Shown: in pieces, positions 1 through 12,269 of the stretch
Numbering within the stretch: the stretch's first letter is position 1
Layout of the letters: every line of letters starts with the position of its first letter
DNA from: Heracleum sosnowskyi
Lineage: Eukaryota; Streptophyta; Magnoliopsida; Apiales; Apiaceae
Reading direction: 5' to 3'
Length of the DNA stretch: 64,000 nucleotides
NCBI GenBank assembly: GCA_030848705.1
Contig: CM061245.1
Span: 64,072,006-64,136,005 of the forward strand
The notes under the pieces: generated by a model
The model's database searches: none
What the model was told of the DNA's origin: nothing
The model's input: only the letters and a program-made list of their open reading frames with translations
Made by a program: the position numbers and the translations under genes

Positions 1-1077
1 CAAAATCCAAATTAAAAATCATACACACACTCTTCATCAGATAATAAACACAACCATGCCATCAATTTACAAAAACAATCAATATTAAGATTTCCCCCAA
101 ATTTAAATAGAATTTCGAAATATTAAAAATAAGAAAAATTCAAGAAATCATATCCACGCGAATTTGATGCTGGATTTGGATAGAGGATGTTGAGAGATTC
201 GATTCGACTACTAGAGCGTCGAAATCGGATTCCGATAACGCCTTCAAAAGTTGGTTTGATTCTCAAGAACACAAAGAACACGGTTCAGAGATTTTTATAT
301 ATTTAACAATAAATAAGCTTGATTATACGCAAAATATTGTACGATACGCCTTTTTATATTAAACGGAAAATAATACCCCAAACAACATTTTTGGATCGAT
401 ATTGATCCAATGGATCTTTTTAATATGATTAAATAGAATACACATTTTACGAGACGATAATTATCCAGAATATATGGATAACTACAAGAATCGTTTAATA
501 ATAGATATACGAACCAAAATACCTCTATTACGAATATTTCCCACTTTAACGAATGAAACATTGGTACGAACGATATACCAATTTTCCGAATAATTAGGGA
601 ACGAACTAAATTTTCTTTTCGATAAATAAAATAAAACGAAATAAAAATAACATTCTCTTAAAAGGAATTTTCAAATCTCCACAAATATTCACATAGCATC
701 TCAAGGTCACATATTCAACCATCTAACGAATAACTTAACACATTTAAACAGATAAAACATTTAATAAATTTTTATAGGAAAATAAAATTTCATTTCACAT
801 CAAATATTAACACGTAATTTTCCCGGATCTTACATATTACGCATATGATTCGTGGATAAAATTAAAGAATCGAAAACTACCCTTTAAAAGCGATCCAATT
901 ATGATGAATAGAGAGGCTCCTAGCAGCTGCTCCTCAAGTGTGAAGAACTCCACAAGTATCCACCAAGAGAAGATGATTCGACAGAGAGAGAAAACGGCTA
1001 AGAGAGAGAATTTGGGTTGCCTCCCTTTTTCTTTTCTTATCAAATTAGGGTTGGGGGCTTGAGGGTTTATAATAGTA

Positions 1078-1085
1078 TATTTATA
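1078..1085 (-). promoter_or_regulatory. TATA box of the reverse LTR-like segment
   Basis: Read on the minus strand this is TATAAATA, followed by a pyrimidine-rich leader with no long open frame. It is the only strong core-promoter element in the segment and supports reading it as an LTR transcribed leftwards. Confidence 0.45.
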
Positions 1086-1401
1086 GGCAAAATAGTCACC
1101 TGAATATTTGTCCTATAAAATATTATTATTATTAACCCTTTAAATAATTAATCTCATTAATCAATTAATTAATAATTAAAACTCTTTTAATCATTAATTC
1201 TTTTTCTAACCTCTTTAGAAAATAATTCTCTCACTTAATTTAATTTCTTAAATTAATTTCTTAATTAATAATATTAAGAACTCTTCTTATTTAATTTATA
1301 ATAAATCAAATCATATTTAATTGATTATAAAAAATGCTAATCAAATATTTATTTCATAAATAAATAATGACTAGCCATTGTTAATTATTTCCTTCACCAT
1401 C

Positions 1402-1406
1402 AAATC
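1402..1406. repeat. Target-site duplication of E1 (left copy, AAATC)
   Basis: AAATC immediately precedes the TG start of the E1 5' LTR. The same five bases follow the CA end of the 3' LTR at 13549-13553. A five-base duplication is usual for copia integrases. Confidence 0.9.
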
Positions 1407-1979
1407 TGAAAGGCATATGTCTAGGCCTATTTGTAAACACCGAGGATTCTACTCAACTTTAATTAAGATGTGATAAGTAAATAATAAAAATCAAATGTCA
1501 CAGGAATCTCAGAAGATTATATCTCTCAAAGAATGAAGATTAAAGTCATCTACAGACTTGAAGTGATTCTACATTGAAAGAAGATCAATTTGCTGATCAA
1601 GCCTCAGTGAAGTATTCAAGCTCAGTGGATTTATTAAAGTGACAGAGATTTCAAGTGGTGACAACAAAAGATATTGGTTACAGAGTTCTTGAATGAGAAG
1701 GAAGTGAATCACTGCTTAAAGTCAAACAGATAAAGAACATACATTGTCGTTAGTCACTCATGAACCAGACCGTGCATTGAGTGTCAACGTACTAATCTGT
1801 TTATTCTTTATCTAAGTTTTAGTGATTCAGAAATTAATTGAGAAGTCAAATAATTCTATTTTATTCTCTTATAAATAATTAATGCTATTAAGTAAATTAT
1901 TTATTAAATTAATTCTGTAAAGAATTAATTTAATACATAATTTATTTAGTTAATTATTTAAATTAGAATAAAAATGAAC

Positions 1980-2183
1980 TAGGAAGACTCACAAGTGAGT
2001 CTTCCCGATTGTCTTCCTAGAGTAAACCATTGTCTTCCCGGTTGTCTTCCCTATTCTTTTCTTGTCTTCCCGAAAGTCTTCTAAGGCAAAAAGGATTGTT
2101 TTTCTGCTTGTCTTCCTAGTGCAATCACATTCTGTTAATTGGCTTGCACGTGGGTTACAAAAAGAAAAGCAGTGATATAAATA
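1980..2183 (+). promoter_or_regulatory. E1 LTR promoter: GGAAGAC/GTCTTCC cluster plus TATA box
   Basis: About ten copies of GAAGAC or its complement GTCTTC lie in 145 bp, several as inverted pairs. The best is a near-perfect palindrome at 1982-2005, with arms GGAAGACTCAC and GTGAGTCTTCC around AA. TATAAATA follows at 2176-2183. The same word clusters before the env-like gene at 7690-7975. The cluster is seen; its role as an enhancer or factor-binding array is inferred from its position. Confidence 0.6.
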
Positions 2184-2641
2184 CAAGGAGAAGACATTAT
2201 AATTCATTATTACAACACAAGACAGAAAGAAAGAAAGACAGAGCATTCATCATTAAAACCTTCAACCGCCTTCTTCATTTCTTCAACTGTAAAAGCATTC
2301 AAGATCATAAGTGAATTTATTCTTGACTTGATCTTAACATTAAATTCATAAGGATCATTTCACTTGTACTGCTTTAGCTTTCTAGCGGACCATAATCCCT
2401 AGATTTTATATCGAACTACTTTTTAGTATTTGATCCTTTTTATTACAGAAATAGATAAATTCATGCCGAATTTATTCTAGATTTGTTTTATCAAGAACCT
2501 TTGTAATCAGTGATCAAATTGTAACATTCGTCAAGTTTAATATAAGTTATATTTAACTTGAATATTGTTTCAGTTTTATTCCGCATTAATTTGTTCTAAA
2601 TTGTTAAATCTTTTAAAGGACAAATTCGATTAAATGGTATT

Positions 2642-2669
2642 GTTTGTATTCAACCCCCCTTCTACAAAC
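2642..2669 (+). other. LTR-terminal hairpin (E1)
   Basis: GTTTGTA pairs with TACAAAC around the loop TTCAACCCCCCTTC, 16 bp before the LTR end. It repeats at 13505-13532. Other families here keep the loop but have a different, still complementary stem. Confidence 0.65.
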
Positions 2670-2685
2670 ATATCATGACCTAACA

Positions 2686-2700
2686 ATTGGCATCAGAGCC
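2686..2700 (+). other. Primer-binding site of E1
   Basis: ATTGGCATCAGAGCC directly follows the LTR. It matches, with one change, the TGGTATCAGAGC complement of the initiator methionine tRNA 3' end that primes most plant copia elements. Confidence 0.85.
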
Positions 2701-2789
2701 TTTTGATTGATATACTAATCAAAGATCCAATTGTTTTGAGATTTTTTCTTAAACTCTGAAATTTTCATTATTCATTTTAAATCTCAAAA

Positions 2790-4049
2790 ATGTCTACTAC
2801 ACAAAAAGTTGGTACTGTCAAAAATCCCCATGTTCAGCAAGGAGCATTATCCTATGTAGAAGAAGAAAATGCTCATGTTTCTTCAAGTGGCTAATGTTAA
2901 ATATCTGGGAGTGCTGAAGAATGGTCCTAACATCCCTATGATTGTTGAGGGAGAGCAGATAGAGAATGATGTGGTTACTAGAGCTGCTAGGATGTACCCC
3001 CCAAGGACCCCAAGGACTACACTCCTGATGAGAAAGAGGACTCTACACTGGATGCCTGTCTACAGTTGATACTGGTTGATTGTCTGGATCCTATCATGCA
3101 TAATCATGTCCTAAACTGTGCTACTGCCAAACACATTTGGGACACAATAGAGATAATCAATGAGGGGACAGAGGAAGTTAGAGAGAATAAGCTGGAAATT
3201 CTCACCTCTTCTTATGAGCATTTCAGATCAAACCCTGGTGAAGGTATCTCTGAGGTTTTTGAGAGATACAACAAATTAATCAATGATCTGAACCTCAATG
3301 GGAAGCACTATACTATCAAGGAAATCAACAAGAAGTTCCTTCTGACACTTCCAATTCATTTGGAGCACAGAATATCTGCAATCAGAGAAGCAAGAGATCT
3401 TGGAGAGATTTCTCTGGAAAGACTGTATGGTGTTATGAAGACCTATGAGCTAGAACAGATTCAACAGAATGAGTTATATGGAACTGGAAAGATAGTTGGT
3501 ACTTCTACTGCATTGACAACAGTAGTCCCACAGAAACTGGAAGTGAAGGTTGTTCAACCTTCCAGTTCTAACTTGGATGTTATTGATGCTGAATTTGGTT
3601 TAACATCCATTGATCAGTCTGGTGGTGACTACTACTCTTTGGAAGAACTTGATCAGCCGGAGGATGGTGATTTGGCCATGATAGTCAGGAAATTTGGGAT
3701 GTTCAGATTCAGAAGAAATCCCAATCTTAAGTTCAAGCCCAGATTTCAGAGAGGTGGATCTTCCTCTTCAAGTAGCACAAGGGGTGGCTACAAAACTGGA
3801 ACTGTGGAAAGAAGCACAATCAAGTGCTACAATTGTAATGAGTTGGGTCACTTTGCTACAGAATGTAAAAATCCAAAGCAAGTGAGAAGGAACTCATTTG
3901 ATTCTAGCAAGAAGAGTAAGATTGGGAAAGCTTATGTTGCTGAAGGCAAGAGTTGGGATGATACTGATAGTGATGAAGAAGCATGTGAGATTGGAAACCT
4001 TGCCTTAATGGCTAATGAGGCAAGCACTTCATCAACTTACATGTCAGAG
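2790..4049 (+). pseudogene. gag: E1 gag (broken), exon-like N-terminal part
   Basis: Gag forms the cytoplasmic particle that packages element RNA. The ATG at 2790 is chosen because the intact-looking N-terminus of E3 aligns there. It is broken by an extra A near 2822, TGG to TAG at 2857-2859 and a frameshift near 3000; from about 3066 it is open and in frame with pol. A CCHC zinc knuckle (CYNCNELGHFATEC) is at about 3825-3866, followed by an acidic WDDTDSDEE stretch and NLALMA. It then runs straight into the protease region without a stop. E3 has 1001 extra bases at this junction with GT and AG ends, so this copy matches a spliced form. Confidence 0.88.
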
Positions 4050-7000
4050 GGTGTGGAACAGGTAAACCGTGTTATGTGGGTTCTTGACAGTGGTTGTTCA
4101 AGGCATATGACCGGAGATAGAGCCCTGCTATCAAATGTGGTTGAGAAAGCTGGCCCAGGAGTTACCTTTGGAGATAACAGTAAGGGTATTACCAGAGGAT
4201 ATGGCTGTTTGAAGTTTGGAAATGTTATCATTCAAGATGTATCTATTGTGGAAGGTCTGAAGTTCAATCTTCTCAGCATCAGTCATTTCTGTGACAGAGG
4301 ATATGTTGTTTCCTTTGAGAAAGATAGATGTCAGATCCTTCACAAGAAGAATGGAAAGCCTGCTCTTCAAGGAGTAAGGAAAGGTGACTTGTTCATAGCT
4401 GATGTGCACTCTGGATCCAAAGATGAAGTAACTTGTTTTTATGGTAAAGCTTCATCAGATGAAAGTTGGCTATGGCACAAGAAGATGTCTCACCTTAACT
4501 TCAAAACCATGAACTCTTTAGTCAAGAGGGAATTGGTTAGAGGTTTGCCTCAGATGGAATTTACACAGGAAGGACTGTGTGAGGCTTGTCAGAAAGGAAA
4601 GTCAAAGAAAGCTTCTCACAAGAGCACTGACACATCATCAATAACTGAACCACTTCAGCTACTGCACATGGATTTGTTTGGTCCAGTTAGTGTGATGTCC
4701 ATGTCAAAGAAACAGTATGCACTTGTGATTGTTGATGACTATTCCAAATATACTTGGGTTTTATTCCTACATTCCAAGGATGAGACCCTACAAATGGTGA
4801 TTGATCATGTAAAGTTGATTGAGCTGGATTCGAGATTCCCTATTAGAGCTATAAGGTCAGATAATAGAACTGAATTCAAGAATGCAGTCCTAAATGACTT
4901 TTGTGCAGATAAAGGAATAACAAGACAATATTCTGCCCCTAGAACTCCTCAACAGAATGGAGTGGTGGAAAGGAAGAATCGTACATTGATTGAAGCTGCT
5001 AGGACTATGTTAAGTGAATCAAGACTTCCAATGTACTTTTGGGCTGAAGCTGTGAACACTGCTTGTTATACTTATAATCGAACTTTAATCAACAAGGATT
5101 TAATGAAGACTCCGTATGAGATCATGAACAACAAGAAACCAACTCTCAAATACTTTCATGTATTTGGAGCAAAATGCTTTGTGCTTAAGGATGACAATGT
5201 GAAACTTGGCAAGTTTGAGGCTAAGGCACAAGAAGCTATTTTTATTGGTTATTCCAGAAGATCGTACAGGGTGTACTTGATTGATGGTCACCATGTGAAG
5301 GAAAGTGTCAATGTAACATTTGATGACACTAAGCTCCCTAGTATCCAATAAGAAGACTCATCTGAGAAACTGAAGTTTGATAACTTGCCAGACTCAGATT
5401 CAGATGATGAAGCCCTACCTGAGAATGTTGCTGGTAATGACAATAACAATGATGATAACAATCCTGGTGGTGGTGGTGGAAACATTGGTAACAATGGAGA
5501 TACCACCAACACTGGAGAAGAATCATCAAGGCAATCAAGCAACAACTCAGGGGGAGGAAATGAAGGATCTTCTAGTCAGTCACAACACCACAATGAATTT
5601 CAAGGCGAATCATCAAAATCAAATCTTCCAAGACAGATTGTATGTAATAGAGCTCATCCCTTTGAGCTGATCATTGGTGATCCAGGTGTTGGAGTTAGAA
5701 CTAGAAGTGCTACTCAGAATGAATGTCATTATTCAGGATTTCTATCTGAAATGGAGCCAAAGAAGACTGAGGAAGTACTGACTGATCCAGATTGGGTGAT
5801 TGCTATGCAAGATGAACTTAATCAATTTGAACAACAACAAGTCTGGAAGCTGGTACCCAGACCAAAGAACAAGAAAGTAGTTGGTACAAGATGGGTATAC
5901 AGAAACAAGCTAGATGAGGATGGCATTGTTACAAAGAACAAGGCAAGACTGGTTGCACAAGGTTATTCACAAGCTGAAGGCATTGATTATGATGAAACCT
6001 ATGCACCAGTGGCTAGACTTGAGGCCATCAGGATGTTCTTAGCATTTGCAGCTTACTCCAATTTTAAAGTCTATCAAATGGATGTTAAGAGTGCATTCCT
6101 GAATGGTGAGCTAGATGAAGAAGTGTATGTGGAACAGCCCCCTGGCTTTGAAAATCAGGAGCTGCTGGATTTTGTGTACTTTCTCTTCAAGGCTATCTAT
6201 GGTCTCAAACAAGCCCCAAGAAAATGGTATGACACTCTCTCTAGTTTTTTTTTAGAAAATGGTTTTGTTAGAGGTATCATAGACAAAACTCTTTTTTCAA
6301 AGAAACACAAAAGTGATATGATATTAGTCCAAGTCTATGTGGATGATATCATATTTGGGTCTACTACTGATGATCTCTGTAAGAGATTTGCTAAGCTAAT
6401 GCAAAGTAAGTTTGAAATGAGTATGATGGGTGAGCTGAAGTTCTTTCTTGGATTACAAGTAAGTCAAAGGTCAAATGGTATATTTATTTGTCAATCCAAG
6501 TATCTCAAAGAACTCCTCAAGAAGTATCACATGGAGGATTCAGCATCAGCAATGACTCCATCTTCAACAGCAGTCAAACTTGGAGCTTGTGATAACTCTA
6601 TCAAGGTAGATGTTACAAGCTACAGAGGTATGATTGGCTCCTTACTCTATCTTACTGCAAGTAGACCAGATATTATGTATGCTACATGCTTGTGTGCAAG
6701 GTTCCAAGCGGACCCTAGAGATTTACATCTCGTTGTTGTTAAAAGAATCTTGAGATATCTTAAGGGTACACCTAATTTAGGTATCTGGTACCCTAAAGAT
6801 TCTGGTTTTAATCTTGTTGGATATACAGATTCTGATTATGCAGGTAGTGTTGTTGATAGAAAGAGTACCTCTAGGAGTTGTCAATTCCTAGGAGGTAGAT
6901 TGATTTCCTGGTATAGCAAGAAACATCAAACAGTCTCCAATTCAACAGCAGAAGCTGAATATATTTTTGCTGGAAGCTGCTGTGCTCAGATCTTATGGAT

Positions 7001-7286
7001 AAGGAATCAATTGAAGGACTATGGCTTTGCATTAGACAAAATTCCCATTTTGTGTGATAATACAAGTGCCATAGCAATCTCCAACAACCCTGTTCAGCAC
7101 TAGAGAACGAAGCACATTGATATCAGGCATCATTTTATCAGAGAGCATGTCATGAATGGAACTGTGTAGTTACACTTTGTACCCACAGAAGAACAGACTG
7201 CAGATATATTCACTAAATCTGTTGACGAATCCACATTTATCAAGTTAGTTGGTAAATTGGGTATGTTAAACAGTCTTAGTGATTAA
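4050..7286 (+). pseudogene. pol: E1 pol: protease, integrase, reverse transcriptase, RNase H (broken)
   Basis: Domains in order: protease DSGCSRHMTG near 4085; GAG-pre-integrase segment WHKKMSHLNF near 4470; integrase core with MDLFGPV, SDNRTEF and GVVERKNR (acidic triad D, D, E; the usual G after SDN is R); reverse transcriptase with YVDD near 6340; RNase H with TDSDYAG, TAEAEY and CDNTS. Three in-frame stops break it: TAA at 5349-5351 between integrase and RT, TAG at 7101-7103 and TAG at 7167-7169 in RNase H. The original end is TAA at 7284-7286. The frame is otherwise open from 3066. Pol would process the polyprotein, copy the RNA and integrate the DNA. Confidence 0.93.
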
Positions 7287-8503
7287 CAATATCTCTGTCA
7301 TGTTTGTTCTTTCAAAAATTCATTTTCTCTTGTCATTTAAATGATATTTATTGCTAATTCTCATTTAATATTACATGCTTGTAAATTTAAATATTTCTGA
7401 ATACTTTATTTTCTTTAAAAATATTTTTCTCATATTTTTTAAGTGGAGAAACGTATTTTTATTGAAATTATATTTATTTAGAATTATTTAGGTGTTTTTC
7501 AGATTGTAAATATTGTTGTTTAAATATTTCTGCAAGTTTATATTAATTTTATGCAATTCTATATTATTCTGCATATTTTTCTAGGATTTATGGAATTTTC
7601 TGTGAATTTTTCTAGGCTTTTATTAATTTTTTTCATGCATTTTTATTAGTTTTCTGCATTTTTCTGTAAAAATCTTCATTTTAATTCTAAGTTTTTCTAA
7701 GTCTTCCCAGTTTTGTACTAGGAAGACTACCGGGAAAACTAAGGATTTTTCATTTTATTTTTAAGTCTTTTCCTAAGTCTTCCGAGTTTTTGAACTAGGA
7801 AGACTATCGGGAAGACTTAGAATTATTAGATTTATTATTTTGATTTTCCTTTATTATTTTCCGGAAGACTTTCTAATTTGTATTAGGAAGACTACCGGGA
7901 AGACTATCTTAAGTCTTCCCGATTGTCTTCCCAATACAAATTTTAAAAAAAAAAACCGTTCAGTCTTCTTTTCATTTACAGTTATTTTTTTTCGTATATA
8001 TACATACATACACAGTACATACGCATTTATATCCTTATCAGTTTTTTTCCCTGTTTTTCAAATACCCCCTTCGAATTCTCTCTCATTTCTGCAGAAATCA
8101 TTGATCACAATCAAATCTTGCTCAAGTCATTATTTAGCAAATCATTACTTTTCTTCAAAATCAAGCATATTAAGTCGAATTGTTGTCCAGATTTTATGTT
8201 TTTCATTTCCTTTCGACTTGTTTTTTTGAAGTGCTAAGTAATTTTCTTGTGTTTTAGTGATCTTTGTGTTTATGTGATAGAAGAACTGTGTGTTAAACTG
8301 GTGTGTGTATTTAGAAATCATTTGCCCAATTCCATTTTGTTTTTCAAAAGTTTAAGTTCGAATATTTGGGATTAAAAATTTTCATTTTAGTTAATTTTAA
8401 TAGAATTGTGATTTTGTGGATTTTAAGTAATTTTAATTAATTCTAAAAATCCCTAAAATTTTAATTTTATTTTAAGTTAATTAAAATATCTTGTTTTTCA
8501 AAA
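7287..8503 (+). promoter_or_regulatory. E1 pol/env-like spacer with LTR-like word cluster and TATA box
   Basis: 1.2 kb of AT-rich noncoding DNA. At 7690-7975 it holds repeated GGAAGACTA, CCGGGAAGAC and GTCTTCCC, the same word that crowds the E1 LTR. TATATATA follows at 7995-8002, about 500 bp before the env-like ATG. The shared word and the TATA box suggest an internal promoter for the env-like gene. Nothing else was recognised in the rest. Confidence 0.5.
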
Positions 8504-11500
8504 ATGGATCCTAATTTTGAACTTGTTTTAAATAATTATGTTGGGTATTTTGATCCGTCTAAATGTAAGGTGGAACGTTTTAAACCTTGGATTCAATTTT
8601 TAAATAGCAAGACTTGTGTCAGTCATGCTATTTGTGCCTCTGCACTTCTTAAAATTGATCCTTTGAGGTTTTTATGTTCAAGTGCTGTTATTGCTGGAGA
8701 TTCAAAATCTTTTACGTTCAATATTTTAAACCAGCAATATACAGTCACTTTTGAGTTATTTTTGATGTATTACAGTTTCCTAAGGACAAGTTTGATCCCT
8801 TACCCTCTGATGATGATTTATCACAGTTCTTTGTGAATATTCATTATCAGGGTCCCTTACAAATGGTTAAATTGTCTAAGAGTTTTCTTGTAAGGGAATG
8901 GGATCTGTTCTTTGATACAATATCAAGAGTATTTGGTAATTGCACAAAAACAAATTTTCATGGCATTACCAGTCTTAATCAATATATTGCTTATGCTATT
9001 GTATTTGGTCGTAGATTAAATTTTGCTGAAATTCTGTGGAACTTAATGCTTAACAGGCTTGTTCACTCTAGGAGAGATTATGATAATCATGTGAAAGTGA
9101 AGTGTTGGTACCCTCGCTTTCTCACTCTTATCATTAATCATCTTCTCACTGCTGAGCAGGTAGAACTGTTTAGGGAAACCAGATTTGAAACCTCTCCAAC
9201 CACAGATACTAAATTCTACACCAGGCTTGATGTCTCATCCAAATTCCTCAACATACCTGTTCTTGTTTCACCATTGATGAGTCAATTCATTAATCTTCCT
9301 ATCTTTGGTGAACAAGTTCCTGAGCCACATCCAGTTCCACTACAAGTAGTTATTCCTAACCCTGGATCTTCTTCTGGTACTTTAATTGAAACCCAAGTGG
9401 TTGTTAGGGCTGACCCAGAGGTTGTAGAACCACAATCTCTGACCCAGGTCATAGAGCCAAACAGAGAGTCAAACACTACTAACTAACAACCTGAGCCAAA
9501 TGTTCAATCCAATTCAAGGAGAGTTAGTGAAATAGCTGCAATGAGTGTTCCCGCAGCTCTGTCTCCACCTTTAAAGAAAAGAAGAACCTATAGGGAGGCA
9601 TCTGTAAACCCATATGTATCCTCTCAAAAGGATATGGACATTGATATGGCCACTGAACAGTCTCTGGAGACATCCTCTCAACAAGATGAATCTATTGAAA
9701 TTCGCCATCGGGCCATGGCATCTTGTACTGAGTCAAGCACTCTCCCATTACTCACAATGGGAGAAGATATCCAAATAGATGATTCTCAGGACACTATGCA
9801 AGGAGAGCACTTTACTTTTGACTTTGAAACAGTGCCTACCATAGTTACGGTAGAAGTGCCTTCACAGGCATCAGAGGGAAAATCTGATTCTTCGCCACCA
9901 ATAATAGAATCATTTTCTCCCCTCCCAGAGGGAACATCTCTGGCTCCCCTAAGGGATTTTTCACTCGCAGTTTATACTGGAGAAAGTGAAAGGCAACCTG
10001 GTGAGTCTGTCCCTGAAGCAATTCAGTATACAATGTCAAATATTTTGACAGACTCAACCAGGGATCGGGAATTGCGAACTCCCATTGCACCACCACTGAC
10101 CTCTTTTGAAGGGGCTAGGGTGATTTTTCATGCAGGTACATCTACTGAGAACTTAGACAGACAGTTAGTTGTGAGAGATGTGAGTCAAACACAGAGTGAT
10201 ACACAAGCACGTGAGTTGAGTGAAACACCACTGAGAGAAATTGAAGTGAGTGCACACACTGACACAAACACTGCTTTGTTGAACCAGCTAGCTGATCTAC
10301 AGAGAAAGTTACAAGAAACCCAGGCTGAGAACAATCTTCTGAAAGCACAAGTGGTTGCACAATCTTCCACCTCTGTCTCTAATCAGCTGGGTACTGTTAA
10401 AGATGACCTGCAAGGATTCAAGAATAATCTAATCCTGAGGCTGAATTCAATCCAACAATCTCAAGTACTGGTGGCTTCAGACATCTCTGATCTTACAACG
10501 TCAAATGCTCAGATATCGGAGAGTGTCAAGGAGATTGCTTCTATTTCTACCAAGGTGGACTTCATTCTGCAAACATCTGATGAAAATCAAAGGTTTAATG
10601 AAGAAAGGATGTCGAGGATAGAAGGAGGTATGGAGCATCTTAATGAAGGGATGAAGCACCTTTACTATATGATCAAGAAGTCACATCAACCTACTGAAGA
10701 GCAAAGAACATTCTTTGAGGGAGATGATGATGATGATGATGATGCTGATGAAGGAGGAGATAGGAGAGAAGAAGGAGAGATAAGGGGAACTTCTGAGGTG
10801 AATCCTAGGGCTTCCAAAGCTCGAACTGTAGAGGATTCCTCAACTAAGGGGGAGAAGGAGAAGAAAGGAGATAACAGAGAAGCTGGAGGAGCTTCTGGAG
10901 TTAGAAAAGATAAGGGGAAAGGGAAACAATCATTGGAGGAGACTGTTTTTGATGATGCCGACTACTACCACGGTGAACAGGATGACTTCCAATTTGACAC
11001 TTCTGGTGATCTGGAGAAGACCATTCCTGAAGAAGCTTTTGGTGAGGAGGATGTTGAAGAGGCAGCCAACTTTGATGATTGGGAAGATGAAGCTGATTTA
11101 TACACCCCTGACCCTTTATTTCAAAAGGAGTTGAAGAAGCAACAGGCAGACCTCAGAAGAAAGGAGAATGAAAATGCCAAGGTGTCCGACATCATTTCTC
11201 AGAAGCTGAAAATTCAAAAGGCTGAACATGAAGACAAACAACGTCTTCATAGTATTCATGTCAAGGAAAGGAGATTGGATGTTAGGATGAAGCAAGGAGG
11301 CAAGTGGGATAAGGCAAGAGAGATGTTTGATATCCCTCAGAGAGGCACAAACAATGATGCTACTTTTCTGAAGTTGCTTGAGAAGATCAGAACTGTTAAT
11401 CCGGACAACTCATTATATATGAAGGCATTGAAGGAAGATATTATAAGGATTACATCTGCATTTGATCAAGTGAATCAAGAACTGTACATCTATGTCTCAA

Positions 11501-12006
11501 GTGCTCTTGAAGGGTCATTCACCGTTTCTCTTGAACTCCTACAAAGAAGATCTCTCTCTGAATTGTGGATTCTTATGAGTAAGGTAAAGAGATATTCTTG
11601 CTTGAACGAGCTTCTGTATGACCGGCTAAGAGAGTCTGCAATGAAGGCCAACCCTCAAGTTGTACACTTCCCGTATGAAGTCAAAATCTATAGAGTTACA
11701 ACTTTGGAGACTGTAAGGTTGGATCCTGATTCATTGAAGCTACTAACTGCTATGCAACTGGTGAAGTTGGAGAATCTTCTGAGAACTTCTGGGTTTACTA
11801 CTGTAGAGAAGTCTGAAGTTGCTGATATGATTTCAGACTACTGCACTGAGAAAGTTCCAAGGTATGCTCACATGAAAAACAGATTGAAGAAGATCACCAC
11901 TCAACCAGTAATGCCAAGTGGTGTGGTTTCTGAAAGTGATCGTGTCCTTGACAAAGATCTTCTAGTCACCTTGCAAGAAGCTGAAGAAGGTGAAATTAGA
12001 GACTAA
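8504..12006 (+). pseudogene. E1 env-like (post-pol) protein gene, broken
   Basis: Sireviruses carry an extra gene here, called env-like by position. The N-terminal ~280 residues (NYVGYFDPSKC, EWDLFFD) resemble the segment often labelled plant-transposon protein and are shared with E2 and E3. Then come a Ser/Thr/Pro/Glu-rich linker, a basic PLKKRR patch, a coiled coil (near 10280-10370), an acidic Asp run (10724-10745) and a conserved C-terminal domain. No signal peptide or membrane helix is visible, so a viral envelope role is not supported by the sequence. A frameshift near 8760 and TAA at 9484-9486 break it; the part from 9487 on is open. ATG at 8504 matches the start in E3. Confidence 0.82.
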
Positions 12007-12255
12007 GACATGATGTAGTTAGCTCAATTTGTAAATGTTATATGTTTAGAGCTAGGTAAATCAAGATACGAAAATGTATCATTTGTTCAGACTAGAGGAA
12101 CATCTATCTTGTATTTATCTTTACTGTTTGAATCTGGAAATTGTTATATTTAATCCAGAACTTTTTATTGTTTGCTTGGCTCTTAAAAGTCTTATCTTTT
12201 CTTGTTTTAGTTGAGTTATCCTCTAGAGGTATTTGGTTTTTATTGTCTAACAAAC

Positions 12256-12269
12256 AAATAGGGGGAGAT
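12256..12269 (+). other. Polypurine tract of E1
   Basis: AAATAGGGGGAGAT lies directly before the 3' LTR and primes plus-strand synthesis. 12007-12255 is the 3' untranslated stretch; it is related to 50457-50662 in E3 and nothing else is seen in it. Confidence 0.85.

Larger units (their letters stand above)
1..1406 (-). mobile_element. Left part of a noncoding reverse-oriented LTR-like element
   Basis: No credible gene is seen here. Read on the minus strand, the stretch continues 13554-14618 once E1 is removed. It has a TATA box at 1078-1085 followed by a leader rich in CCCTAA and CTCTCTC-type runs, which looks like the promoter and R/U5 part of a long LTR. Its other end lies beyond the left edge. 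The family is not identified; a large noncoding (LARD-like) element is the best guess. Confidence 0.5.
1407..2685 (+). repeat. 5' LTR of E1
   Basis: Starts TGAAAGGCATATG and ends GACCTAACA, 1279 bp, paired with 12270-13548. It contains the GAAGAC word cluster (1980-2125), a TATA box (2176-2183) and the terminal hairpin (2642-2669). Confidence 0.95.

Noticed and set aside
5340..5352. Natural gag/integrase stop with programmed readthrough at 5349
   Set aside because: E2 and E3 have a sense codon here within a continuous pol, so it is a lesion in E1.
8504..12006. A true retroviral-type envelope gene
   Set aside because: The name env-like is positional. No signal peptide, fusion segment or membrane anchor was seen in the E1, E2, E3 or F4 versions; they are acidic, coiled-coil proteins.
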